This document shows, in pieces, positions 35,211 to 44,087 of a stretch of DNA of 64,000 nt. A program made the translations under genes and the position numbers. Below the pieces are notes generated by a model. The model was not told where the DNA came from. It saw nothing but the letters and a program-made list of their open reading frames with translations, and did not search any database. This stretch comes from Nocardia panacis (GTDB taxonomy: Bacteria > Actinomycetota > Actinomycetes > Mycobacteriales > Mycobacteriaceae): contig NZ_QZFU01000055.1 in NCBI RefSeq assembly GCF_003598715.1, positions 186,001-250,000 of the forward strand, written 5' to 3'. How positions within the stretch are numbered: position 1 is the stretch's first letter; each line of letters starts with the position of its first letter.

Positions 35211-36656
35211 TCAGGAGGCAGCAGGCACCCAGTTCCCGTGGAATCCGGTGGGCACCCGGTGCGGCAGATGAATGGCGGCCACCGTCTCCAACGTGCCCGC
35301 GTCGAGCAGCATCAGATCGCTGCGATCGGCCGCCCGGTCGTAGACGAAGCCCATGAGCACGCCGTCGTCCTCGGCGGCGTCGGGCGCGGAAGGATGAAAG
35401 ATGAACTCCCCCACCTCTTTCCCGGAACCGAGCGAACGCTCGACACTGCCGCCGCCGAGCACGTCGTGCTTGAGCACCGTCGAATTCCCGGACAGGCCCG
35501 CCCCAACACCCGCCGCGTAGCCGTAGCGATGCCGCCGCCCGACCAAACGCTCGTCGACGCGCGGGAACTCCTGCGGGAAGTCGTGCAACCGGGACTGACG
35601 CACCTTGCCCGCGGCCAGGTCGACCACCCAGCGATCCAGCGTCGGCGCGCCTTCATTCGGGCCGAGGGGGGAGGTGTCGAACATCTTCGGGTGACGCACC
35701 ACATCCAGGACCACGGTGTCGCCGTCGTCGTAGGCATTCATCGGGTGGAAGACATAGCAGGGTTCGATCTCGAACCAGCGCACGTCCCCGGCGCCGCCAT
35801 CGCGCGGGAGCACGCCGACGCGGGCCGGATACTTCGGATTCCACCGGTAGGGCAGCCTGCGGTCGCGCGGGGGTTTGGTCGGTGCACCGGCGCGCGGCGC
35901 CGGAATCTTTACCCGACCGATCAGTGCCGACAGCAACAGACGCGCGGGCAGCCGCAGCAGTCTGGGCACCGGAATGCGCTCGGCGATCAAACCGGTGTCG
36001 AAGGTGACCGGCAGGTCGTAGAGGATGACGTGCCGCTCGGTGAGCGAGAAGTCGTGCATCATCGGTGAACCGGTGACCTCGATATCCAACGCGCGCCGCG
36101 CGCGGCCGTCCGCGCCGATCACGGTGTACTGCACCGTGTTTCCGCGACCAAACGAATAGGACACCGCGTGCAGCTCGCCGGTTTCGGGATCACGCTTGGG
36201 ATGGGCGGTGTAGCCGCCGGAGAGGGTGCCGTCGAAATCGCACACGCCGACGGTGTCGAGTTCTTCGGACAGTTCGTAGACGGGGCCGCCGCCTTCCATC
36301 AGCGCCAGCGTCTTCCCGGCGTGCCCGACGACATTGGTGTTGGCGCCCACCCCGAAGACACCGGGCAAGCCCGTGACCACGGGCTGCTCGTCGAGGGCCA
36401 TGGAGGTGATCGGGCCGCGCACCCAGCGATTGCGGTACCAGTGCGCCTTTCCGTCGGCGATGCGGATGCCGTGCACCATTCCGTCGCCCCCGAACCAGTG
36501 GTAGAGCTCCGGGTCCAGGTCGCCGATGGGGTTGGGGCCGTTGCGCAGGTAGCGGCCGTCCAGATAGTCGGGGATGGCGCCGGTGACCGTCAGGTCGGTC
36601 AGCGTGAATTCCTTGTCGATCGGGGCGAAACCGCCCTCGAGATACCGATTGCTCAT
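35211..36656 (-). CDS. Carotenoid cleavage oxygenase (RPE65 family)
   Basis: The 481-residue protein has the family N-terminus (YLRNGPNPIGD, then HWFGGDGMVHGIRI) and the four histidines expected to hold the catalytic iron: in TAHPKRD, MHDFSLTERH, FHPMNAYDDGD and, at the end, GFHGNW. It should cleave a double bond in a carotenoid, apocarotenoid or stilbene-like substrate with oxygen. It has no signal peptide. Divergent to it is a TetR gene, with two inverted repeats between them, so it is probably controlled by that regulator. No carotenoid synthesis gene is nearby. Confidence 0.92.
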   Translation of the reverse strand: MSNRYLEGGFAPIDKEFTLTDLTVTGAIPDYLDGRYLRNGPNPIGDLDPELYHWFGGDGMVHGIRIADGKAHWYRNRWVRGPITSMALDEQPVVTGLPGVFGVGANTNVVGHAGKTLALMEGGGPVYELSEELDTVGVCDFDGTLSGGYTAHPKRDPETGELHAVSYSFGRGNTVQYTVIGADGRARRALDIEVTGSPMMHDFSLTERHVILYDLPVTFDTGLIAERIPVPRLLRLPARLLLSALIGRVKIPAPRAGAPTKPPRDRRLPYRWNPKYPARVGVLPRDGGAGDVRWFEIEPCYVFHPMNAYDDGDTVVLDVVRHPKMFDTSPLGPNEGAPTLDRWVVDLAAGKVRQSRLHDFPQEFPRVDERLVGRRHRYGYAAGVGAGLSGNSTVLKHDVLGGGSVERSLGSGKEVGEFIFHPSAPDAAEDDGVLMGFVYDRAADRSDLMLLDAGTLETVAAIHLPHRVPTGFHGNWVPAAS

Positions 36657-36671
36657 GGCTTCCCTCGGTTC

Positions 36672-36707
36672 ATAACAGTGTTATAGGGACTAGGATAACC
36701 TTGTTAT
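36672..36707. promoter_or_regulatory. Double operator between carotenoid oxygenase and TetR genes
   Basis: ATAACAGTGTTAT (36672-36684) is a 13-base palindrome with a single central base, and ATAACCTTGTTAT (36695-36707) shares the same ATAAC/GTTAT arms. Their centres are 23 bases apart. They fill the 63-base gap between divergent start codons, and the second ends at the TetR ribosome binding site (GGAGG, 36708-36712). This fits repression of both genes by the TetR protein. Confidence 0.78.
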
Positions 36708-36719
36708 GGAGGTAGGACA

Positions 36720-37388
36720 ATGATGAATCGAGGCCCGAGGGAAGCCAATGTCGGCACCCGAGATCGGTTGATCGAGGCCGGGATACGACTGTTGGAGCAA
36801 TACGGTCCCGAGGCACTGCAGGCGCGGCGGATCGCGGCCGAGGTGGGCGCGTCCACCATGGCCGTCTACACCCACTTCAACGGGATGGGCGGACTCATGC
36901 AGTCCGTCGTCGCCGAGGCGCTCACCCGCTTCGGCGCGGCGCTGGCCGCCGCGGAACGCAGCGACGATCCGGTCGCCGACTTCTTCCGCATGGGCATGGC
37001 CTACCGCGACTACGCCATGGCCAACCCGCAGCGCTACCGGTTGATGTTCGGGCTGACCCCGCCGTGGAACGGCTGCGATACGGATATCGACATCACGACG
37101 CAGGGCATTCCGGGCGACGCCACCTTCGCCCAGTTGACCGAGATCGTCGAACGCATGATCGCCGCGGGACGCCTGCACGGCGATAGTTCCGTCCTCGATC
37201 TGGCGGGGCGGATCTGGGCGCTCACCCACGGTGTGGTCATGCTCGAACTCGCGGGCTACTTCGGAGCGGGCGACCGGGCGATCACCGATATCCTGCTGCC
37301 CGCCTCGGTGGACCTGATCGTCGGCATGGGCGACGAGAGAGGCCGAGCGGAGCAATCGCTCCACTCGGCCCTGTCATCGACTGCCTAG
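36720..37388 (+). CDS. TetR-family regulator, divergent from carotenoid oxygenase
   Basis: The 222-residue protein has a TetR DNA-binding domain (LIEAGIRLLEQYGPEALQAR, then VGASTMAVYTHFNGMGGLMQ) over residues about 10-60 and a WHG-type C-terminal ligand domain with YRDYAMANPQRYRLMFG, a segment common in this TetR group. ATG codons at 36720 and 36723 are both possible; GGAGG lies seven bases upstream of the first. The gene is convergent with the YqeB-like gene, with a three-base gap. Confidence 0.9.
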   Translation: MMNRGPREANVGTRDRLIEAGIRLLEQYGPEALQARRIAAEVGASTMAVYTHFNGMGGLMQSVVAEALTRFGAALAAAERSDDPVADFFRMGMAYRDYAMANPQRYRLMFGLTPPWNGCDTDIDITTQGIPGDATFAQLTEIVERMIAAGRLHGDSSVLDLAGRIWALTHGVVMLELAGYFGAGDRAITDILLPASVDLIVGMGDERGRAEQSLHSALSSTA

Positions 37389-37391
37389 CGG

Positions 37392-38141
37392 CTATTCGAA
37401 CCGATCCTCGCGCCGGGGTGCAGGTGCCGACCGGCGCTCCATCGGAGCAGCCGGGCCGAACCTGCGGATCTGCTGCTCGTCGTCGCGGTCGCGCGCATCG
37501 ATACCGCGTTCGAGCAGTTGGGCATCGATTTCGCCCAGTTCGGCGACCTTCTTGTCCGCGCCGCGGGCGTGACGACGGGCGCGCAGCAGCCGGTGGATCT
37601 CGTCGTCCACATCGGGTTTGCCGTCGATCCAGCGGGTGTAGTGCGATGCGTACGGGTCGTCCTCCGCGCGCCAGGGATAGCCGTGCTCGCGGAAGCCCGC
37701 CTCGATCGCGCCCGCGTTCAGGTCATCGGCCTTGAAACGGGCCAGTCGCGCACCGGCACGGTCGATCAGCACCAGTTCCTTGCCCTCGCGGAAGACCTCG
37801 GCCACCTCGGCGCGCGGCACGAAACGCTCGCGGCCCTCCTGGGACAACTCCACGTGATCGGCGGCGATATCGAGCTTCAGACTCTCCTTGCGCGCGATAT
37901 CGGAAATGAGCAGACCGCCGATCAGGCCCAGAATCGAACAGACGGGAACCACCCAGGCCGGGGGCAGATTCATCGCGACCTTCAGCGGGCCGGGCACGAT
38001 GTGCACGGTGTTGGTCGCCCAGTCGCCGAGCACCGGCACCAGGAAACCGACGATCACGCCAATCACCAGACCCGCGAGGGTGATCAGGACATCCCAAAGC
38101 CAGGACATGCGCACTTTGGTCGACGCGGACGGGGTGGTCAT
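37392..38141 (-). CDS. YqeB-like membrane protein
   Basis: The 249-residue protein has two membrane segments near the N-terminus (about residues 17-40 and 60-85), then a soluble domain with the pattern of Bacillus subtilis YqeB: KLDIAADHVELSQEGRERFV, GKELVLIDRAGARLARFKA, a PWRAEDDPY motif and a C-terminal helical tail. YqeB is a conserved protein of unknown function. The ATG at 38141 overlaps the stop of the upstream TetR gene (ATGA), so the two are co-translated and the regulator may sense or control this membrane protein. Confidence 0.8.
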   Translation of the reverse strand: MTTPSASTKVRMSWLWDVLITLAGLVIGVIVGFLVPVLGDWATNTVHIVPGPLKVAMNLPPAWVVPVCSILGLIGGLLISDIARKESLKLDIAADHVELSQEGRERFVPRAEVAEVFREGKELVLIDRAGARLARFKADDLNAGAIEAGFREHGYPWRAEDDPYASHYTRWIDGKPDVDDEIHRLLRARRHARGADKKVAELGEIDAQLLERGIDARDRDDEQQIRRFGPAAPMERRSAPAPRREDRFE

Positions 38142-38743
38142 CGAGCCTCCATTCCAAGCGGGCAGAGCAAACGGCATATGGTCGCCCGCACGAGCGGGCG
38201 CGGATCCTGCGGATCGGCCGGATCACAGTTGAGGAAGGCCGCGTCCACGATCGCGAGAATCCAACGCGCGAACCGCTCGGGCGCGAAGCCGGGCTCGAAT
38301 TGCCCGTCCGCCATACCGCGGCGCAACAGTTCGGCGATGACCTCGGCGCTGCGCCGGGCATCTTCGAGCACGATCTCGGTCAGCGCGGGATCGTGATCCA
38401 TGCGACGCAGCAGTTCCACCATGAGGCCGGGCGCGGACGGATCGAGCACCTCGGCCGCGAGCGTCTCGGCGATATCGACGATGGCGGCCGCGCAGTCCTC
38501 GCGATCCCGGTGGCGGGCGAGCATTTCCGCGTGCTCGGGTATCGAGGATTCGAAGATCGCCCGGAACACCGCGGCCTTGTCGGCGAAGTAGTAGAAGACG
38601 CTCGCCGAACTCAGCCCGGCCGCGCGCGCGATCTGCGCGGCCGTGGTGCCCTCGTAGCCGTGCTCGGCGAACAGGACACCCGCCGCGCGCACGATCGCCT
38701 CCCGTCGCTCGGCGACGCGATTCGGATCAACGGTCCTGGCCAT
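38138..38743 (-). CDS. TetR-family regulator upstream of the YqeB-like gene
   Basis: The 201-residue protein carries a TetR helix-turn-helix at residues about 12-58 (EAIVRAAGVLFAEHGYEGTT, then GLSSASVFYYFADKAAVF) and a helical ligand domain. It precedes the YqeB-like gene with an ATGA overlap. A perfect inverted repeat with seven-base arms lies 16 bases upstream of its start. The start is an ATG after a purine-poor stretch. The ligand is unknown. Confidence 0.9.
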   Translation of the reverse strand: MARTVDPNRVAERREAIVRAAGVLFAEHGYEGTTAAQIARAAGLSSASVFYYFADKAAVFRAIFESSIPEHAEMLARHRDREDCAAAIVDIAETLAAEVLDPSAPGLMVELLRRMDHDPALTEIVLEDARRSAEVIAELLRRGMADGQFEPGFAPERFARWILAIVDAAFLNCDPADPQDPRPLVRATICRLLCPLGMEAR

Positions 38744-38758
38744 GCCCGGAGTCTAACA

Positions 38759-38778
38759 TTAACTGATTGGACAGTTAA
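38759..38778 (-). promoter_or_regulatory. Operator candidate of the TetR-YqeB operon
   Basis: TTAACTG (38759-38765) and CAGTTAA (38772-38778) form a perfect inverted repeat around the six bases ATTGGA. It lies 16 to 35 bases upstream of the TetR ATG in a short AT-rich stretch, consistent with autorepression. Confidence 0.7.
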
Positions 38779-38820
38779 ATTATTGGGGTGCGCTCCGACG
38801 GCTGCCGAAAGCACCGGTGT

Positions 38821-41022
38821 TCAGCCGATATCCACCGGATCGATCTGGACGCGCAGCGGCGCGTCGGAGCGGTGTGTGCTGCGGATCGCCTGCGCCGCGA
38901 CGAGGGCGCGCGCCAACCCCGCGCCCGCGCGTCGATCGGTGCGCAGGATGGTGCGCACCACCTCGGCCGGGGTGTCGCCGCTGAACGGTTTGCGCGCGCC
39001 CGGCGGCAGCGGGACCGGGCCGAGGATGTCGACGGCTGCGGGAAGGGTTGCGGCGGAGAGTAATTCGGCGATGGAATCGGTGGTGCCGTCGATCGCGGCC
39101 AGCCGAACGGCAGGCGGGAAGCCGACCTCGGCGCGGGCGGCGAGTTCGGCGGCGGCGTGACCGACCGGATCCCAGCGCAACAGCGCCTGAACGGTCGCAA
39201 TCGTGGGCTCGGCCATCACGATCACCTGGCCGCGCGCGCGGACCAGGGCCGCCGCCGACAGCCAGCGACGCAGCGCGTCCTCGGCGGCGCGCAGGTCGGC
39301 GCGGCCGAGCAGCGCCCAACCGTCGAGCAGTAGCGCGAGTCCATAGCCGCCGGGGACATTCGGCTCGGCGCCGACGGTGGCCACCACCACTTGGGGACCG
39401 GGTTCGACCGTATCGAGCACCGTGCCGCCGCCCGAACCCCGGATCGGCACGCCGGGAAAGGCGCGGCCCAGTTCCTCGGCCGTGCGCACCGCGCCGATGA
39501 CCACCGCGCGCAGCACCCGCGAACCGCAGGAACCGCAGCGGAAAGCACTCTCGGTGATCCCGCACCATCGGCAACTCGGGCTGTGCGCCCTTTCGCCATT
39601 TCCCTCCGGTAGGGCGAGCGGGCCGTTGCAGTGGCGGCAGCGGGCGGGTGTGCGACACTTCGCGCAGGCCAGCGCCGGTATGTACCCGCGACGCGGCACC
39701 TGCACCAGAACGGGCGCACCCTCTTTCAACGCCGCCCGCGCCGCCGCGAACGCGACCCCTGGAATCCGGATGGCGCGGGCGATGGGGTCGCGTTCCAAGG
39801 CCGCGTCGGAATCGCCCGGCGCGCTGATCCTCGGCGCGGCCTTGCGCAGCACCGACCGCTCCGCGACGAGATCGTGCGCCCAACCGGATTCCACCACCGC
39901 CTGGATCTCGGCGGTGCGCGCGAATCCCGCCGCCACGAAGGCCGCGCCGGAGTCGTGCGCCCGCAACATGGCCACCTCGCGGGCGTGCGGATAGGGTGCG
40001 CGCGGTTCGGCGTAGGTGTCGTCACCGTCGTCCCAGAGGGCGATCAATCCGAGATCGCGCGCGGGCGCGAAGACGGTGCTGCGGGTGCCGACCACCACCC
40101 GCGCCGACCCCCGCAGCACCGCGAGCCAGCGCCGGTAACGGGCCGCGGGTCCGAGCCCGGCCGACAGTCCCACGGCCGAATCCCCGACCAGCCGAACGCA
40201 TTCCGCCAAGACCGCGGCCAGATCCCGCTGATCGGGCACCAGCAGGATGGCGCTGCGCCCCTGCGCCGCCACCACCGCCGCCAGTTCCGCGAGTCGCCGC
40301 GCCCAGTTCTCACCCGGCAACGCCTGCCAGGCCGCCCGCACGCCGCGCCCCTCCCCCAGCGCGCCGACGAAGGCCGCGCCGTGCGCGTAGCGCCCCCAAG
40401 CCGAGATCCCCTCGGCCCCGATGATCTCCTCGAGATTCCGCACCCCCACTGGGTCCTCCGGACTAAATCCCACTTGACCAGGGGTGCGGGTAGGGGTTGT
40501 CTCCCCAACTGTCTCATCGAATCGCGATTCAGTGTCCGCACTGTCCGACGCGGACGGCGCCTCGGCCGAATCCTCCGGCGCCGCTGCGGATTTCTTGACG
40601 CCGCCGGATTCGGTGCGCGCGTGCCGGGGCGGAATGGCCAGTCGCAGCACATCCGCGCGGGTGCCCGCGTACCGGGCGGCGACGGCGTTGGTGAGATCCA
40701 GGATCTCCGGCGTGAGGACGCGTTCGGGCGAGGTGACGCGATCCAGGGGCACGAGTTTGCCGATGTGGTCGGAGTGGGTGCGGCGCTCCAGCAGGTAGCC
40801 GTCGACCAGACGGCCCGCGAAACGGACGCGGACCCGAACTCCGGGTTGGGCGATCTCGTCGAATTCAGGGGGGACCAGATAGTCGAAATCCCGGTCCAGG
40901 TGCGCGGGCGCGAGCAGCGGGAGCACCCGTGCGATGGGGTGTCCCGCTGCGGTCGCGTTCGGTATTGCGTTGTGCCCCGGCGATTTCGGCTCCGGGGCGG
41001 GGTCGGCGGACTCCGCTGTCAC
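38821..41022 (-). CDS. priA: Primosomal protein PriA, actinobacterial type without visible helicase motifs
   Basis: The 733-residue protein has the PriA 3'-DNA-binding domain (VLPLLAPAHLDRDFDYLVP, VRVRFAGRLVDGYLLERR) and the zinc region with four CxxC-like pairs (CAKCRTPARCRHCNGPL, CRWCGITESAFRCGSCG). The Walker A site of ordinary PriA (GSGKT) is absent: the matching place reads GALGEGRG, and the DEEH box is WDDGDD. Actinobacterial PriA proteins lack detectable helicase motifs, so it probably acts in replication restart without unwinding DNA. The GTG at 41022 lies seven bases after the metK stop. Confidence 0.9.
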   Translation of the reverse strand: MTAESADPAPEPKSPGHNAIPNATAAGHPIARVLPLLAPAHLDRDFDYLVPPEFDEIAQPGVRVRVRFAGRLVDGYLLERRTHSDHIGKLVPLDRVTSPERVLTPEILDLTNAVAARYAGTRADVLRLAIPPRHARTESGGVKKSAAAPEDSAEAPSASDSADTESRFDETVGETTPTRTPGQVGFSPEDPVGVRNLEEIIGAEGISAWGRYAHGAAFVGALGEGRGVRAAWQALPGENWARRLAELAAVVAAQGRSAILLVPDQRDLAAVLAECVRLVGDSAVGLSAGLGPAARYRRWLAVLRGSARVVVGTRSTVFAPARDLGLIALWDDGDDTYAEPRAPYPHAREVAMLRAHDSGAAFVAAGFARTAEIQAVVESGWAHDLVAERSVLRKAAPRISAPGDSDAALERDPIARAIRIPGVAFAAARAALKEGAPVLVQVPRRGYIPALACAKCRTPARCRHCNGPLALPEGNGERAHSPSCRWCGITESAFRCGSCGSRVLRAVVIGAVRTAEELGRAFPGVPIRGSGGGTVLDTVEPGPQVVVATVGAEPNVPGGYGLALLLDGWALLGRADLRAAEDALRRWLSAAALVRARGQVIVMAEPTIATVQALLRWDPVGHAAAELAARAEVGFPPAVRLAAIDGTTDSIAELLSAATLPAAVDILGPVPLPPGARKPFSGDTPAEVVRTILRTDRRAGAGLARALVAAQAIRSTHRSDAPLRVQIDPVDIG

Positions 41023-41029
41023 GCGGACC

Positions 41030-42241
41030 TTAGAGGCCGACGGCCGCGCGCAGCTTGTCGGCGCGGTCGGTGTGCTCCCAGGGCAGGTCGACATCGGTGC
41101 GGCCGAAGTGGCCGTAGGCCGCGGTCGGCGCGTAGATGGGACGCAGCAGGTCCAGGTCGCGGATGATCGCGCCGGGACGCAGATCGAACACCTCGGAGAT
41201 GGCGGTGGAGATCTTGGTCGGATCGACCTTCTCGGTGCCGAAGGTCTCCACGAACAGGCCGACCGGGGCCGCCTTGCCGATGGCGTAGGCCACCTGAACC
41301 TCGACCCGGTCCGCGAGACCGGCCGCGACGACATTCTTGGCGACCCAGCGCATGGCGTAGGCGGCCGAGCGGTCCACCTTCGACGGGTCTTTGCCGGAGA
41401 ACGCGCCGCCGCCGTGGCGGGCCATCCCGCCGTAGGTGTCGACGATGATCTTGCGGCCGGTCAGGCCCGCGTCACCCATCGGGCCGCCGAGGACGAACTT
41501 GCCGGTCGGATTGACCAGCAGCCGCACATTCGCGATATCGAGCGTGGGCAGATCGAGTTCGGCCAGCACCGAATCGACCACCTTTTCCCGGATATCGGGC
41601 GTCAGCAGATTCTCCAGATCGATATCGGCGGCGTGCTGGGTGGAGATCACCACCGTGTCCAACCGGACCGGACGATCACCCGCGTACTCGATGGTGACCT
41701 GCGTCTTGCCGTCGGGCCGCAGGTAGGGCAGCACACCCGACTTGCGGACCTCGGTGAGCCGACGCGAGAGCCGATGTGCCAGCGCGATCGGCAGCGGCAT
41801 CAGCTCGGGGGTGTCGGTGGTGGCGTAGCCGAACATCAGGCCCTGGTCGCCCGCGCCCTGCTGCTCGATCTCGTCGTCCGAACCGCCGACCCGCGCCTCG
41901 TGCGAGACATCCACGCCCTGGGCGATATCCGGCGACTGCGCGCCGATGGCGATATTCACGCCGCAGGAATTGCCGTCGAAACCCTTTGCCGAGGAGTCGT
42001 ATCCGATCTCGAGCACCTTTTCCCGGACTATTTTCGGGATATCGGCGTAGGCGGAGGTGGTGACCTCCCCGGCCACATGCACCTGACCGGTGGTGACCAT
42101 GGTCTCGACCGCGACTCGGCTGCGCGGATCCGCCGCGAGCAACGCGTCGAGGATGGAATCGCTGATGGCGTCACAGATCTTGTCCGGATGACCCTCGGTC
42201 ACGGACTCACTGGTGAATAGGCGGCTGCCAGTCGTACCCAC
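41030..42241 (-). CDS. metK: S-adenosylmethionine synthetase
   Basis: The 403-residue protein has the MetK signatures: SVTEGHPDKICDAISDSILDA at the N-terminus, the hexapeptide-type GAGDQGLMFGYA and the nucleotide loop GGGAFSGKDPSKVDRS. It makes SAM from methionine and ATP. It lies 213 bases downstream of coaBC, and its product feeds many methyltransferases. I found no SAM riboswitch core in the upstream gap. Confidence 0.98.
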   Translation of the reverse strand: MGTTGSRLFTSESVTEGHPDKICDAISDSILDALLAADPRSRVAVETMVTTGQVHVAGEVTTSAYADIPKIVREKVLEIGYDSSAKGFDGNSCGVNIAIGAQSPDIAQGVDVSHEARVGGSDDEIEQQGAGDQGLMFGYATTDTPELMPLPIALAHRLSRRLTEVRKSGVLPYLRPDGKTQVTIEYAGDRPVRLDTVVISTQHAADIDLENLLTPDIREKVVDSVLAELDLPTLDIANVRLLVNPTGKFVLGGPMGDAGLTGRKIIVDTYGGMARHGGGAFSGKDPSKVDRSAAYAMRWVAKNVVAAGLADRVEVQVAYAIGKAAPVGLFVETFGTEKVDPTKISTAISEVFDLRPGAIIRDLDLLRPIYAPTAAYGHFGRTDVDLPWEHTDRADKLRAAVGL

Positions 42242-42454
42242 AGTATTTCCCTCTCCCTCAACGGGTTACTCGTATTCGGCTGCGACAGTATCGTGCTGGG
42301 ACGACCTCGCACACCCTTCGAATCAGACTATCCAAACCCTGGACCCGGCGGACCATCGGCGAGCCACTATCCCAGACAGTACGTCCGCGCGAGGGTTGCG
42401 ACACGTCGGGCAAATCGACCGGTGCGCGATCTCAGCGCGCGGCCGACCGGAATC

Positions 42455-43735
42455 TCACCGCAGCAGCGGCCCAAGCGCGTCGAGCACTCGCGACGCCAGC
42501 AGCGCCTTCGACCCGTGATCGAGCGCGTGTTCGGCGCCGTCCGCGCCGAGCAGCCAGCCGTCGTTGGTGTCGACCTCGAACGCCTTGCCCTCACCGACGG
42601 CATTGACCACCAGTAGGTCGCAGCCCTTGCGGGCCAGTTTGGCGCGGGCATGGGTGAGCACGTCGCCGTGCTCGTCGCCCGTTTCGGCGGCGAAACCGAC
42701 AATGGCGGTGCCGGGTAGCTGACCGTCCCGACGCGCCTGCACCAGACCGGCCAGGATGTCGTCGGTTTTGGTGAGCTCGATCGAAGTGGGTTCGCCCGCA
42801 CCCTTTTTGATCTTGGCGGCGGCCACATTGGTGGGCCGGAAATCGGCCACCGCGGCCGCCATGATCACCGCGTCCGCGCCGACGGAATGCTTGTCGACCG
42901 CCGTCTTCAACTGCTCGGCGGTGGTGATGTGCACCAGATCGACGGCGGCGGGGGCGGCCATCTCGATGGTGTTGCCCGCGATGAGCGTCACCAGCGCGCC
43001 GCGCTGGGCCGCCACTCTGGCCAGGGCGTAACCCTGCTTGCCGGAACTGCGGTTGCCGAGGAAGCGCACCGGATCCAGCGGCTCCCTGGTGCCGCCCGCC
43101 GTGATGACGACGCGGCGACCCTCGAGATCGCGCGGAACGGCGTCGGACCGCTCGAGCAGCAGCGCGGCCAACCCGAAGATCTCCTCGGGTTCGGGCAGTC
43201 GACCCGGACCGGTGTCGGTGCCGGTGAGCCGACCGGAGGCGGGTTCCATGACGATCGCGCCGCGCTCGCGCAGCGTCGCCACATTGGCCCGCGTCGCCGG
43301 ATGCTCCCACATCTCGGTGTGCATGGCCGGAGCGAACAGCACCGGACATCGGGCCGTCAGCAGGGTGGCGGTGAGCAGATCGTCGGCGCGGCCCTGCGCG
43401 GCCCGCGCCATCAGGTCGGCGGTGGCGGGGGCGATGACCAACAGGTCCGCCTCCTGGCCCAGCCGGACATGCGGCACCTCGGGCACATCGGCGAACACCT
43501 CGGTGTGCACCGGATTGCCCGACAGCGCCTCGAAGGTGGCCTTGCCGACGAATTGCAGCGCCGACTCGGTGGGGATGACCCGCACCCGGTGTCCGGTCTC
43601 GGTGAACCGGCGGACCAGCGAACACGCCTTGTAGGCGGCGATGCCACCGCTCACGCCGACCACGATTCTCGGGGATGCCACTGCGGCCGCTGCGTCCTTT
43701 TTTGTCGCCGCGCCTTGGGCGCCCTTGGTTGTCAC
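42455..43735 (-). CDS. coaBC: Phosphopantothenoylcysteine synthetase/decarboxylase
   Basis: The 426-residue protein fuses two coenzyme A steps. Residues about 20-195 are the FMN-dependent decarboxylase (GVSGGIAAYKACSLVRRF, catalytic His region PEVPHVRLG, and PAMHTEMWEHPAT). Residues about 200-426 are the synthetase (TAGGTREPLDPVRFLGNRSSG and a Lys-rich KIKKG loop). It converts phosphopantothenate and cysteine to 4'-phosphopantetheine. It lies between rpoZ and metK, the usual actinobacterial order. Confidence 0.97.
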   Translation of the reverse strand: MTTKGAQGAATKKDAAAAVASPRIVVGVSGGIAAYKACSLVRRFTETGHRVRVIPTESALQFVGKATFEALSGNPVHTEVFADVPEVPHVRLGQEADLLVIAPATADLMARAAQGRADDLLTATLLTARCPVLFAPAMHTEMWEHPATRANVATLRERGAIVMEPASGRLTGTDTGPGRLPEPEEIFGLAALLLERSDAVPRDLEGRRVVITAGGTREPLDPVRFLGNRSSGKQGYALARVAAQRGALVTLIAGNTIEMAAPAAVDLVHITTAEQLKTAVDKHSVGADAVIMAAAVADFRPTNVAAAKIKKGAGEPTSIELTKTDDILAGLVQARRDGQLPGTAIVGFAAETGDEHGDVLTHARAKLARKGCDLLVVNAVGEGKAFEVDTNDGWLLGADGAEHALDHGSKALLASRVLDALGPLLR

Positions 43736-43777
43736 AGCGCCTCCAGGCTGGAAAATATGGTCACCGCCGGACCGGAC

Positions 43778-44059
43778 TCACTCGCCTTCGGAGTGCTCGA
43801 GCAGGTCGGAGTGGATCTCGCGCATGGCCACCGACAGCGGCTTCTCCTGCAGACCCGGCTCGACCAGCGGGCCGACGTATTCGAGGATGCCGTCGCCGAG
43901 CTGGTTGTAGTAGTCGTTGATCTGGCGGGCCCGCTTGGCGGCGTAGATGACCAGGGCGTACTTGGACGAGGTGCGCTCGAGCAGCTCGTCGATCGGCGGG
44001 TTGGTCAGGCCGATCGGCGTGTCGTATGCGGGCGCGGTTTTGGTGTCCGTACTGCTCAC
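43778..44059 (-). CDS. rpoZ: RNA polymerase omega subunit
   Basis: The 93-residue protein matches omega: TNPPIDELLERTSSKYALVI, then YAAKRARQINDYY, and a C-terminal PLSVAMREI. It helps assemble beta' into the core enzyme and can bind ppGpp. I chose the GTG at 44059, which gives the usual length, with AGGAG about nine bases upstream; the frame remains open to 44134. It sits between gmk and coaBC. Confidence 0.96.
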   Translation of the reverse strand: MSSTDTKTAPAYDTPIGLTNPPIDELLERTSSKYALVIYAAKRARQINDYYNQLGDGILEYVGPLVEPGLQEKPLSVAMREIHSDLLEHSEGE

Positions 44060-44087
44060 TAGGGGGGCTCCTGCAGGGTGGGAGGGT

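Noticed and set aside
42242..42454. Possible SAM riboswitch upstream of metK
   Set aside because: No recognisable SAM-I, SAM-II or SAM-IV core is visible in the 213-base gap. A covariance-model search would be decisive.
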